The notes under the pieces are model-generated. The model worked only from the letters and a program-made list of their open reading frames with translations. It searched no databases and was not told the DNA's origin. 6,018 nt of DNA from Kiritimatiellia bacterium (lineage in GTDB: Bacteria; Verrucomicrobiota; Kiritimatiellia; RFP12; UBA1067), in assembly GCA_028701555.1 (NCBI GenBank), contig JAQVQN010000160.1:1-6018 (forward strand). The letters run 5' to 3'. Shown here piece by piece: positions 1 to 5,939 of this stretch (position 1 is the first letter of the stretch; every line of letters begins with the position of its first letter). Made by a program: the position numbers and the translations under genes.

Positions 1-1
1 C

Positions 2-121
2 TACCCGCCCTCTGCCGAGTCCGCCGCAGTCTCGGCCTTCCGGCAGTTCAACCCGCACAAGGATTTCTCGCCCTCGCCCGCGACCTCCGCCAAGAACGAA
101 ACCTCCTCCGAATGGGAATAG
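2..121 (+). CDS. C-terminal fragment of an unidentified protein (5' end outside window)
   Basis: An open frame runs from the window edge to a TAG at 119-121. It encodes about 39 residues that end in Ser-Glu-Trp-Glu. Third codon positions are almost all G or C, as in the neighbouring real genes, which supports coding. The tail is rich in Ser, Ala and Pro and looks like a disordered C-terminus. No domain is recognisable in so short a piece, so no function is assigned. The stop lies 7 nt before the ATG of the GHL10 gene, so the two are probably in one transcript and may be translationally linked. Confidence 0.6.
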   Translation, partial: YPPSAESAAVSAFRQFNPHKDFSPSPATSAKNETSSEWE

Positions 122-128
122 CGTAGTC

Positions 129-2240
129 ATGCAAGCAACGCGACGCGCCTCAATCTTCCTTTGCGCCGCGACAGCCGCCCTGCTGCAAGCCGGCGCCACA
201 ACATTGCTGCCGCCATTCCCCGAAACCGCGGCAGCAGCGTCACCCGACGTCCCCGCCCCGCTGAACACCCCGGACGGCCTGACTCTCAAAGCCGTCTTCT
301 CCAACAACGCCGATCGTGTCTTCTGGGACCTGCCGCTCGCCGCCCGCATCCCGAAAAACACAACCTCACTCAAAATCGTCATCTCTTGTACTGACCCCGC
401 ACCCCTGCGCGGCCTCTCGCTGCACCTGCGCTCCGGCCCGGGCTGGCACGGCTGCGCCCTGCCCCTGCCCTCCCGACCGCAGCAAGCCGTTTTCCTGCCG
501 CTCAACCTCCTGCAGCCCGAGGACAACCCCGCTGACCCTCATAAAGCCACCAGCCTGCGCCTCTCGGCTTGGAGACGCTCCGCAGGCACCGCCACCATCA
601 CTCTGCACTCCTTCAGCACCTGCGCGGACCCAGTAGCCGTGGTCCGCGCCACCGATGCCTCCGCCCCGGGCGAGACCGCCCTTGCCGCCAAGTTGGCCGA
701 AAACTGCTCCCGCCTGCTGGCCAAGTCCGGTATATCCCATGCCGTCATCGATGACTCGCTCGAGCGCGCAAGCGCCTTCAAACTCCTGCTGTTGCCGTAT
801 TCGCCGTCCCTGACACAAAAACCGACCGCGCGCCTCGAACGCTTTGTCCAGCGCGGCGGCCGCCTGATCGTGTTCTACAACCCATCTCAGACACTCGGCG
901 CCCTAGTAGGCATCAGCCCCGGACCCTGGCAGGGCGCACAAACGGGTCAGGAGTGGAGCGCCATGGCCTGCGACACCAACCTACTGCCCGGCGCAGCCGC
1001 CCGCGTGCCGCACACCACCAATAGTGTCCTGCCGCCATTTGCAGCGGATGGCGCCGGCACCCTCACCGCCGCCCGCCTGATAGACAACACCGGCCGCGTC
1101 ACTGCTATCCCGGCCTGCGCCGTCTCTGAGCGCGGCGCCTGGTTCGCCCACGTGCCGCCGCTAGCCACCCCAGCCGCCGTCAGCCTGCTGCGCTCCGTCA
1201 TCACCCGCCTCGATCCCGCCCTCGCGCCGGAAGCGCCGCCCCAGACCGTAACGCAGCCGACCAGCCGCCGCCCCGGCGAAATCCGTGCCGCCTGGCACTC
1301 CGGCCCCGGCTCGCGCCACCCGCAAGGCTGGAACGGCCTCATGCCACTGCTCGCCAGCAACGCCGTCAACACCATCTTCGTCCACTGGCAATCTGCCGGT
1401 CAGGATCGTTTCTCCCAAAACCCGCCGCCAGACTCTGCCGCCAAAGCCGTGTCCGCCAGCCGCAAGCACGGCGTCTCGCTGCACGCCTGGGTCACCTGCT
1501 GGATCCTAGACGGCCTGCCTGCCGACCAGCTCGCGCGCTTCTCAAAGGAGGGCCGACTGATGCGCGCCGCCGACGGCCGCGAGCTGCCTTGGCTCTGCCC
1601 TTCCCTGCCTCAAAACCGCGAACTCCTGATTAGCGGCATGCGCTCCCTGCTTAAACTCGGCGTGGACGGCATTCACCTCGATTATGTGCGCTACCCCGAG
1701 CGCCAGGGATGCTACGCGCCCGCCACACGCGCCGCCTTTGAAAAACATCTGGGGGCAGCCGTCGCCGACTGGCCAGCCGAAGTGCTGGAGGGCGGGCCGC
1801 GCGCCGCGGCTTTCGACACCTTCCGCAAACAGGTCATCACGGATTTCGTGCGCCAAGCGCGCGAGGCCGTGTCCGCCCAGAACGCTGACGCGCTCTTCAC
1901 AGCCGCCGTGTTCCCGACCCCGGCCGCCGCAGCCGCCTGCGGCCAAGCTTGGCCGGATTGGCTGCACCAAAACCTAGTCGACGCACTCTGTCCGATGATC
2001 TACACCGAAGACCCCCGTATCTTCGCGGCCTTTCTCGATGAAGGCCTGAAGGCCCTGCCAGCGGGAAAGGCCAACCTGCTCCCCGGCATCGGCGTCTCCG
2101 CCGACGAAAGCCAGGCCGATGCCGCCAGCGTCGCTAGCCAGATCAGCGCGGTGCGCCAGCGCGGATTGCCGGGATTCGCCTTCTTCGCCATCGACGACGC
2201 CCTGCTCTACCAGACCCTGCCAGCCCTGTTCGCGGAATAA
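129..2240 (+). CDS. Exported GHL10 (DUF187) family glycoside hydrolase-like protein with N-terminal GATase-like region
   Basis: This is a 703-aa secreted protein whose C-terminal half (about residues 380-700) is a GHL10-type TIM barrel. Hallmarks are a His-Ala-Trp strand near residue 452, the strongly family-like GVDGIHLDYVRYP at 511-523 (D518 a candidate catalytic acid) and CPMIYTED at 621-628. Residues 1-23 form a signal peptide: Arg-Arg, a hydrophobic stretch, then a likely cut after Ala-Gly-Ala. C12 has no proper lipobox. Residues about 45-165 look like a beta-sandwich. Residues about 168-365 resemble the class I glutamine amidotransferase-like (beta-galactosidase trimerisation-type) domain, including LLLLPYSPSL near 219 and RGGRLIVFYN near 243-252. 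The E. coli relative DigH (YddW) acts on peptidoglycan glycan strands, while other members may act on polysaccharide, so the substrate here is open. No strong Shine-Dalgarno precedes the ATG, and coupling to the upstream gene is plausible. The family call is firm; the activity is inferred. Confidence 0.88.
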   Translation: MQATRRASIFLCAATAALLQAGATTLLPPFPETAAAASPDVPAPLNTPDGLTLKAVFSNNADRVFWDLPLAARIPKNTTSLKIVISCTDPAPLRGLSLHLRSGPGWHGCALPLPSRPQQAVFLPLNLLQPEDNPADPHKATSLRLSAWRRSAGTATITLHSFSTCADPVAVVRATDASAPGETALAAKLAENCSRLLAKSGISHAVIDDSLERASAFKLLLLPYSPSLTQKPTARLERFVQRGGRLIVFYNPSQTLGALVGISPGPWQGAQTGQEWSAMACDTNLLPGAAARVPHTTNSVLPPFAADGAGTLTAARLIDNTGRVTAIPACAVSERGAWFAHVPPLATPAAVSLLRSVITRLDPALAPEAPPQTVTQPTSRRPGEIRAAWHSGPGSRHPQGWNGLMPLLASNAVNTIFVHWQSAGQDRFSQNPPPDSAAKAVSASRKHGVSLHAWVTCWILDGLPADQLARFSKEGRLMRAADGRELPWLCPSLPQNRELLISGMRSLLKLGVDGIHLDYVRYPERQGCYAPATRAAFEKHLGAAVADWPAEVLEGGPRAAAFDTFRKQVITDFVRQAREAVSAQNADALFTAAVFPTPAAAAACGQAWPDWLHQNLVDALCPMIYTEDPRIFAAFLDEGLKALPAGKANLLPGIGVSADESQADAASVASQISAVRQRGLPGFAFFAIDDALLYQTLPALFAE

Positions 2241-2309
2241 CCCCGCAGTTCGTCAAATACTGGACACCGGAGCGGATTGTTTATTACCAGCGAGGCGTGC
2301 CTTGGCCGC

Positions 2310-2335
2310 AGGGATTGTGACAAACAACCGTCCCT
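2310..2335 (-). terminator. Imperfect hairpin at the end of the fumarase operon
   Basis: AGGGA (2310-2314) plus TTGT (2315-2318) can pair with ACAA (2324-2327) and TCCCT (2331-2335). The loop is 5 nt and a 3-nt bulge sits at 2328-2330. The structure touches the TAA of the beta subunit gene and lies in the convergent gap 2241-2334. There is no T-run after it on either strand, so it is a weak terminator candidate at best. I see no other signal in this gap. Confidence 0.25.
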
Positions 2336-2925
2336 TAGCTAGAAGTCAGCAGCCGCTGCAGAACCGCGCCGGAGGCGGCCTGCACCTCCTCGAACAGGCT
2401 CGCTCCGCAGGTGTCGAGGCCCACCACCGTCTCGAGCCCCTCCACCTCCAGTTGCCACAGGGCCTCGGTGGCGCCGAACTCTTCCAGCAGACACACGCCA
2501 GCGACCCGCCTGACCCGTTGCGCCAGCAGCGCCGCCGCGCCGCCCGCAGCCTGCAGATATACGCAGCCGTATTTCTGACAGGCTGTGCGCGTGGCTGCGC
2601 CCATACCGCCTTTGCCGATAATCACGCGTAAGCCGTGTTCAGCGATGACCTTGGCCATGTAAGGCTCCTCGCGCACCGAAGTGGTCGGCCCTGCCGCTAC
2701 CACACGCCAACCAGCACCTTCCGGCACGACAACCGGTCCGCAATGGTATATCCCGCCGTCACGCAGCGCCACCGGCACCGCGCCGCCCTCGGCCAGATAT
2801 TTGTGCAGCCGGTCGCGCCCGGTAAAGATCAACCCCGACACCCGCACAGCCTCGCCAACGCATAAATCACGCACCGCCGCTTCGGAAAACGGATAGACTA
2901 TCTCACGCATGTTTACCCCAGCCAT
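2335..2925 (-). CDS. Class I fumarate hydratase, beta (C-terminal domain) subunit
   Basis: A 196-aa protein of the Fumerase_C (FumA C-terminal / TtdB) family. With the alpha subunit it catalyses reversible hydration of fumarate to malate in the cytoplasm. Family motifs in order are FTGRD with HK (residues 34-42), GPTTSVREEPY (79-89), GKGGMG (104-109), an AGGAAALLA loop, and EEFGATEALWQLEVEG. Length is close to E. coli TtdB (201 aa), so it is full length. Two ATGs are possible. The one at 2925 overlaps the alpha gene by 13 nt and has AAGG 4 nt upstream. The one at 2910 (M6, MREIVYPFSE) lies 2 nt after the alpha stop and fits the family N-terminus better. The distinction from L-tartrate dehydratase beta rests on similarity only; fumarase is preferred because the motifs match the fused class I fumarases. 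Confidence 0.9.
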   Translation of the reverse strand: MAGVNMREIVYPFSEAAVRDLCVGEAVRVSGLIFTGRDRLHKYLAEGGAVPVALRDGGIYHCGPVVVPEGAGWRVVAAGPTTSVREEPYMAKVIAEHGLRVIIGKGGMGAATRTACQKYGCVYLQAAGGAAALLAQRVRRVAGVCLLEEFGATEALWQLEVEGLETVVGLDTCGASLFEEVQAASGAVLQRLLTSS

Positions 2926-3800
2926 TCCACCTTATCGCCGCACACCCGTACACCGCGCCGCCTGCAGGCCCAGCACATGTAGGCCACTGTCACGAAGTAT
3001 GAGGCGGGCAGACGCGGCCGCGCCGCGACCTTGACGCCCAGCAGGGTAGTGTTGCCGCCCGTGCCCATCGGCCCGACGCCCAGAAGGTTGGCCTCTGCCA
3101 GCACACGCCGCTCCAACTCCGCCAGAGCCGGCTCAGCGGCAGAGTCGTCCAGGGTGCGCAACAACTGGCGCTTGGCCACCCTGAACCCTTCCGCGCGGTC
3201 GGCACCGACGCACACCCCCAGAATGCCGGGTGCGCAGCCGTATCCCTGCGCTTCCCAGACCGCCTGCAGCAGACACCGCCGCACGCCTTCTAGGTCGCGC
3301 CCGGCCAGCAATGAGTCGTCAGGCAGACTGAACTGCCTGCTCATGTTCTCGCAGCCGCCGCCCTTCTGCAGCAGCCATACCTCAACCGCCTCCGACCTCT
3401 GGCCTCCGCTCTCCGACCTCTGCTCGAAATGACACACCGGACACCCTTCCGCCACATTACTGTCGATTGACCGGCCCGTCAGACCGTCCAGCGTGTTGCG
3501 CCGCAGCCAGCCTTCGCGCGTGGCACGTTCCGTGGCCGCGCGCGCAGCCTGTTCAAAAACAGACTCATCAGTGCCGCGCGGCACGCTCCAGAAAAAGTTC
3601 AGCGTACCGGTGTCCTGACACATCGGCACTGACTTCTTGCGCGCCAGCGCGGCGTTTTCCGTCAGTGCCGTCAGAAACAGGGCCGCCTGTGATTGCGGCT
3701 GCTCGCTGGCTGCCGCCGTCCTCAGGGCTGCCTCCACGTCAGCCGGCAGATCGCTCGTGGCGCGTCTGATAAGCTCCGCAAGTATTTCAGACCAGATCAT
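2913..3800 (-). CDS. Class I fumarate hydratase, alpha (4Fe-4S N-terminal domain) subunit
   Basis: A 295-aa protein of the Fumerase (FumA N-terminal / TtdA) family, which carries the oxygen-labile [4Fe-4S] cluster. Predicted cluster ligands are C61 in PMCQDTGT, C189 in YGCAPGILGVCVG, and C276 in SYFVTVAYMCWACRRRG. GPMGTGGNTTLLGVKV (243-258) is the glycine-rich family signature. Two oddities stand out. The usual KGGGSENMS reads KGGGCENMS (C150). A tandem-repeat insertion (residues about 127-137) sits after the conserved HFE (124-126). Ten cysteines are present, including CPVC (120-123). The gene starts 5 nt after the PHP gene stop, with AAGG just upstream of the ATG, and it precedes the beta subunit. 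The two-gene split suggests a heteromeric enzyme typical of anaerobes. L-tartrate dehydratase alpha is the alternative call. Confidence 0.9.
   Translation of the reverse strand: MIWSEILAELIRRATSDLPADVEAALRTAAASEQPQSQAALFLTALTENAALARKKSVPMCQDTGTLNFFWSVPRGTDESVFEQAARAATERATREGWLRRNTLDGLTGRSIDSNVAEGCPVCHFEQRSESGGQRSEAVEVWLLQKGGGCENMSRQFSLPDDSLLAGRDLEGVRRCLLQAVWEAQGYGCAPGILGVCVGADRAEGFRVAKRQLLRTLDDSAAEPALAELERRVLAEANLLGVGPMGTGGNTTLLGVKVAARPRLPASYFVTVAYMCWACRRRGVRVCGDKVEWLG
3390..3422 (-). repeat. Tandem repeat, 21-nt period, inside the fumarase alpha gene
   Basis: The 12-mer CTCCGACCTCTG occurs exactly at 3390-3401 and again at 3411-3422, giving a period of 21 nt (seven codons). On the coding strand it encodes two Gln-Arg-Ser-Glu units (residues 127-130 and 134-137) between the conserved HFE motif and the beta-strand leading into KGGGCENMS. 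Family members normally have only a short polar turn here, so the repeat appears to be an in-frame expansion or insertion in a surface loop. Confidence 0.75.
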
Positions 3801-3805
3801 TCGCC

Positions 3806-4690
3806 TTAACCCTCACGCGGGCTAACGCCCGCAACCCACTGATTATCCTTGCCTAAAGCTTCCAGCAGTGGCGGCAGGCATGAGTCTGGCACGTGCAGCC
3901 TGCCGAACCCCTTGCCGATGGAGATCCCCGGCTTGGAAAGTCCGTGGTAATCAGAACCGCCCGTTGTCAGCAGTGCCAGCTTAAACGCCAGCCGCATCAA
4001 CGCGACCGTCTGGCCTGGATCATATTCCGAATAAAACGCCTCAATCCCGGCCAGCCCTAAAGATTTGAGATCGCGCAACCCGATCTCAAGGTCGCGCTCG
4101 TATGGCTTCCAGGAAAACGGATGCGCCAGCACGGCAACGCCGCCAGCGGCACGGATCATGCCTATCGCCTCTTCAGGATACATGCGAAAACGGTCAACAT
4201 ACGCCGGACAGCCCTTGGCAAGATAATGGTCGAAAGCCTCTTTCACGGAGCCAACATACTCGCGCTCGACCATGGCCTGCGCGATATGCGGACGCCCAAC
4301 CACATTAAGGCCGGCGTAGGCCTTGATCTCCGGCCAGGCCAGCTTCATTCCCAAACCGCCAAGTTTTTCGAGAATCTGGCCGTTGCGCCACGCGCGCCCG
4401 TCAAGGATACGATCAAGGTTTTCCGCAACTGCCGGATGACGCGGGTCGACACCATAGCCCAAAATGTGCATCGAGCCCTGGCCCTCGCTGACTTCGGCGC
4501 TGATCTCAACGCCTGCTATACCTGTTATGCGGCTCTCGCGGCAAGCTGCCAGAAAGGTTTCGACCCCGCCTAAGTTGTCATGATCAGTCAAAGCTATGGC
4601 CGATACGCCTGCCGCCACGGCCTTGCGCACCAGTTCTTCCGGCGTGTCAGTGCCGTCTGAATTCACAGAATGCAGATGCAGGTCAATCAT
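3806..4690 (-). CDS. PHP-domain phosphoesterase, YciV/Rnm-like (RNase AM / 3',5'-nucleoside bisphosphate phosphatase family)
   Basis: A 294-aa PHP-family metal hydrolase, matching the length of E. coli YciV/Rnm (293 aa). Metal-site residues are all visible: DLHLHS with H5 and H7, D12, LTDHDN with D36 and H37, GVEIS with E62, H75 in MHILGYG, GRPH with H135, AHPF with H190, and GSDYHG with D247 and H249. Characterised relatives either trim RNA 5' ends (E. coli Rnm) or dephosphorylate 3',5'-nucleoside bisphosphates such as pAp (Chromobacterium violaceum CV1693). Sequence alone does not decide which applies here. Its ATG overlaps the TGA of the IMP cyclohydrolase gene (ATGA, 4687-4690), the classic arrangement for translational coupling. 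It is probably cytoplasmic, with no signal peptide. It is not a histidinol phosphatase or DNA polymerase PHP by motif layout. Confidence 0.9.
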   Translation of the reverse strand: MIDLHLHSVNSDGTDTPEELVRKAVAAGVSAIALTDHDNLGGVETFLAACRESRITGIAGVEISAEVSEGQGSMHILGYGVDPRHPAVAENLDRILDGRAWRNGQILEKLGGLGMKLAWPEIKAYAGLNVVGRPHIAQAMVEREYVGSVKEAFDHYLAKGCPAYVDRFRMYPEEAIGMIRAAGGVAVLAHPFSWKPYERDLEIGLRDLKSLGLAGIEAFYSEYDPGQTVALMRLAFKLALLTTGGSDYHGLSKPGISIGKGFGRLHVPDSCLPPLLEALGKDNQWVAGVSPREG

Positions 4691-5379
4691 GGCTGGTCAT
4701 GCACCTTGTACAAGCCTCGTACTTCGGGTTCCTGCAGACCTGCAAAATAATCCGCGATAGCGGCGTCATATCCGGCAGTGTGCGTGAACGCTTTTTTCAT
4801 CAACCGCAGGCGCGTACCTAAATTCAGCCGCCCTTTGTTCGCGCCAAGTTCCTCCAACAGCACCCCGTAGTCTGCCGGGTCTGTCACCGAGGCCACGCGC
4901 AGATAATTCTTAGCAGAGGCTCGGACCATGCAGGGGCCGCCGATGTCGATATTGGTGCGGGCATCCTCAGGGGTAACTCCCGCACATGCGACGGTCTGCT
5001 TGAAGGGGTAGAGGTTGACCACCACCATGTCAATGGCGACAGCCTGCGTACGAACCAGATCCTGGCGATGAGCGTCGTTATAGGTCTCACTCAGCAAACC
5101 CAGATAAATTTTGAAGTCGAGCGTCTTGACCAGCCCGCCCTGCATCTCCGGTTGTCCGGTATAGTCTGAAACCGCGACCAAATGTTCACGTGCCGCTTCT
5201 GAGCCAAGCATCTTTTCTACCGCCGAGTAGGTTCCGCCCGTAGAAAAAATCTTCACGCCGGGACAGGCCGCGACAAGCCCGGGCACAAATTTTTCCAGCC
5301 CGGTCTTGTCCGAAACGCTCATCAAAACATTGCGTACTGCCACCGAGCCGTCTATCTCGTCAACCAAATTCAAAGCCAT
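4687..5379 (-). CDS. purH: Stand-alone IMP cyclohydrolase (PurH N-terminal, MGS-like domain only)
   Basis: A 230-aa protein equal to the N-terminal half of PurH. It closes FAICAR to IMP, the last step of de novo purine synthesis. Motifs match PurH in order: LMSVSDKTG (19-27), FSTGGT (45-50), VSDYTGQPEM (70-79), VKTL (84-87), VVVNLYPF (119-126) and NIDIGGPCMVRASAKNY (143-159). K85, Y124, D145 and K157 correspond to the human ATIC cyclohydrolase residues K66, Y104, D125 and K137. The usual HPxVHGG after VKTL is replaced by DFKIYLG. The protein ends after the MGS domain and the next gene follows at once, so the AICAR transformylase half is absent here and must be encoded elsewhere. The start is supported by AGAGGGGG 5 nt upstream of the ATG. 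It heads the four-gene minus-strand operon. The symbol applies to the domain only. Confidence 0.9.
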   Translation of the reverse strand: MALNLVDEIDGSVAVRNVLMSVSDKTGLEKFVPGLVAACPGVKIFSTGGTYSAVEKMLGSEAAREHLVAVSDYTGQPEMQGGLVKTLDFKIYLGLLSETYNDAHRQDLVRTQAVAIDMVVVNLYPFKQTVACAGVTPEDARTNIDIGGPCMVRASAKNYLRVASVTDPADYGVLLEELGANKGRLNLGTRLRLMKKAFTHTAGYDAAIADYFAGLQEPEVRGLYKVHDQP

Positions 5380-5384
5380 ACATT

Positions 5385-5392
5385 CCCCCTCT
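5385..5392 (-). promoter_or_regulatory. Ribosome binding site of the IMP cyclohydrolase gene
   Basis: The minus strand reads AGAGGGGG, ending 5 nt before the ATG at 5379. This purine-rich Shine-Dalgarno is the strongest in the window and fixes the start of the operon's first gene. Confidence 0.75.
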
Positions 5393-5430
5393 TTTTCTCG
5401 TCAATAAGCCACGATCACACTGATGAATAT

Positions 5431-5459
5431 AGAATAAGCGATCACCACGTCATATGCAA
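5431..5459 (-). promoter_or_regulatory. Candidate sigma70-type promoter for the minus-strand operon
   Basis: On the minus strand TTGCAT (5454-5459) and TATTCT (5431-5436) are separated by exactly 17 nt, each matching 4 of 6 consensus positions. Transcription would begin near 5424, giving a leader of about 45 nt that contains the ribosome binding site. The segment is clearly more AT-rich than the flanking genes. No experimental support is available. Confidence 0.45.
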
Positions 5460-5515
5460 CTGCAAGATGTGCGGGGTGCCTTGTTGTGCTTGCATCTTGG
5501 CGGAGTTCTGCATAT
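5452..5515. promoter_or_regulatory. Nested inverted repeats between divergent promoters (candidate operator)
   Basis: Two perfect 7-bp inverted pairs are nested. The outer pair is ATATGCA (5452-5458) with TGCATAT (5509-5515). The inner pair is CAAGATG (5463-5469) with CATCTTG (5493-5499). Their centres are near 5483.5 and 5481. The outer arms overlap the minus-strand -35 box and the plus-strand -10 box, and the inner right arm overlaps the plus-strand -35 box. A shared regulator site is possible, but part of the symmetry follows from the two promoters having the same -35 hexamer. Confidence 0.35.
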
Positions 5516-5518
5516 CCT
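5490..5518 (+). promoter_or_regulatory. Candidate sigma70-type promoter for panD
   Basis: TTGCAT (5490-5495) and TATCCT (5513-5518) are separated by 17 nt, each matching 4 of 6 consensus positions. The predicted start is near 5525, leaving a leader of about 38 nt before the panD ATG. It mirrors the opposite-strand promoter: same -35 hexamer, same spacer length, and 30 nt between the two -35 boxes. Confidence 0.45.
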
Positions 5519-5554
5519 TTTGTCGTTTCTAGGGATGTTCTGATTGCGCCCAAT

Positions 5555-5558
5555 GGAG
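5555..5558 (+). promoter_or_regulatory. Ribosome binding site of panD
   Basis: GGAG lies 4 nt upstream of the ATG at 5563. It supports this start, which also places the cleavage serine at the canonical residue 25. Confidence 0.7.
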
Positions 5559-5562
5559 TTTT

Positions 5563-5922
5563 ATGTTCTGTACTCTTCTAAAATGCAAATTGCACCACCT
5601 GCGCGTTACGCAAGCCGAGCTTGATTACGAGGGCAGCCTGACAATCGACCGTGACATTATGGACGCGGTCGGCATATTGCCTTACGAGAAGCTGCTGGTG
5701 GCCAACCTTGCGAACGGCGAACGCTTCGAGACCTACGCCATATGCGGGCCGCGAGGCAGCGGCGTGGCTTGCCTTAACGGGGCCGCTGCCCACAAGGGAA
5801 AGATCGGCGACCGCCTGATCGTGATGGTCTGGTGCATGCTAGACGATTCCGAGCGTCACGACCACCACCCCAAAGGTGTGCGCCTGGACGAGCAGAACCG
5901 CATTGTCGCCACCGCCTTCTAG
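5563..5922 (+). CDS. panD: Aspartate 1-decarboxylase proenzyme
   Basis: A 119-aa pyruvoyl-dependent enzyme that converts L-aspartate to beta-alanine for pantothenate and coenzyme A synthesis in the cytoplasm. The self-processing site YEGS places Gly24-Ser25 exactly where E. coli PanD is cut to form the pyruvoyl group. K9, R54, T57, Y58 and NGAAAH (72-77, with N72) also fall at the E. coli numbering. The protein is slightly shorter than E. coli PanD (126 aa) but complete. The C-terminus beyond about residue 92 (SERHDHHPKG) is more divergent, as is common in the family. It is transcribed away from the purine/fumarase operon from a shared control region. Its TAG stop sits inside a perfect palindrome. 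No other pantothenate gene is visible in the window. Confidence 0.95.
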   Translation: MFCTLLKCKLHHLRVTQAELDYEGSLTIDRDIMDAVGILPYEKLLVANLANGERFETYAICGPRGSGVACLNGAAAHKGKIGDRLIVMVWCMLDDSERHDHHPKGVRLDEQNRIVATAF

Positions 5923-5939
5923 CGCCGGGCGCTAGAAGG
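5915..5939. terminator. Perfect 12-bp palindrome spanning the panD stop codon
   Basis: CCTTCTAGCGCC (5915-5926) and GGCGCTAGAAGG (5928-5939) are exact inverted copies separated by one G. In RNA the realistic form is a stem of about 9-10 bp with a small GC-rich loop. The panD TAG (5920-5922) lies in the left arm. There is no T-run afterwards, so this is either a U-less terminator or 3'-end-stabilising hairpin, or the edge of the repeat segment that follows. Confidence 0.5.

Noticed and set aside
129..200. Possible lipoprotein signal with Cys12 in the GHL10 protein
   Set aside because: The residues before C12 (Ile-Phe-Leu) do not fit a lipobox, and the hydrophobic stretch continues past the cysteine, so an ordinary signal peptide fits better.
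366..1970. Several 100-150-aa minus-strand open frames within the GHL10 gene (for example 366-818, 947-1375, 1542-1970)
   Set aside because: They are antisense shadows caused by high GC content. They show no recognisable domain and are fully overlapped by a strongly supported gene.
2119..2631. 170-aa plus-strand open frame running from the GHL10 end into the fumarase beta region
   Set aside because: Its composition is a Pro/Arg/Ala-rich shadow, it overlaps two well-supported genes in other frames, and no domain is recognisable.
2913..3800. L(+)-tartrate dehydratase alpha/beta as the primary call for the two fumarase-family genes
   Set aside because: The families are close and this cannot be excluded, but motifs such as APGILGVCVG, ASYFVTVAYMCWA and GPTTSVREEPY fit class I fumarases better, and no tartrate transport or regulatory gene is present.
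4121..4573. 150-aa plus-strand open frame antisense to the PHP gene
   Set aside because: The PHP protein has every metal-binding motif on the other strand. The antisense product matches nothing recognisable.
5404..5450. CRP-like TGTGA/TCACA operator near 5411-5420
   Set aside because: TCACA and GTGAT pieces occur, but no pair has the required 6-nt spacing and symmetry.
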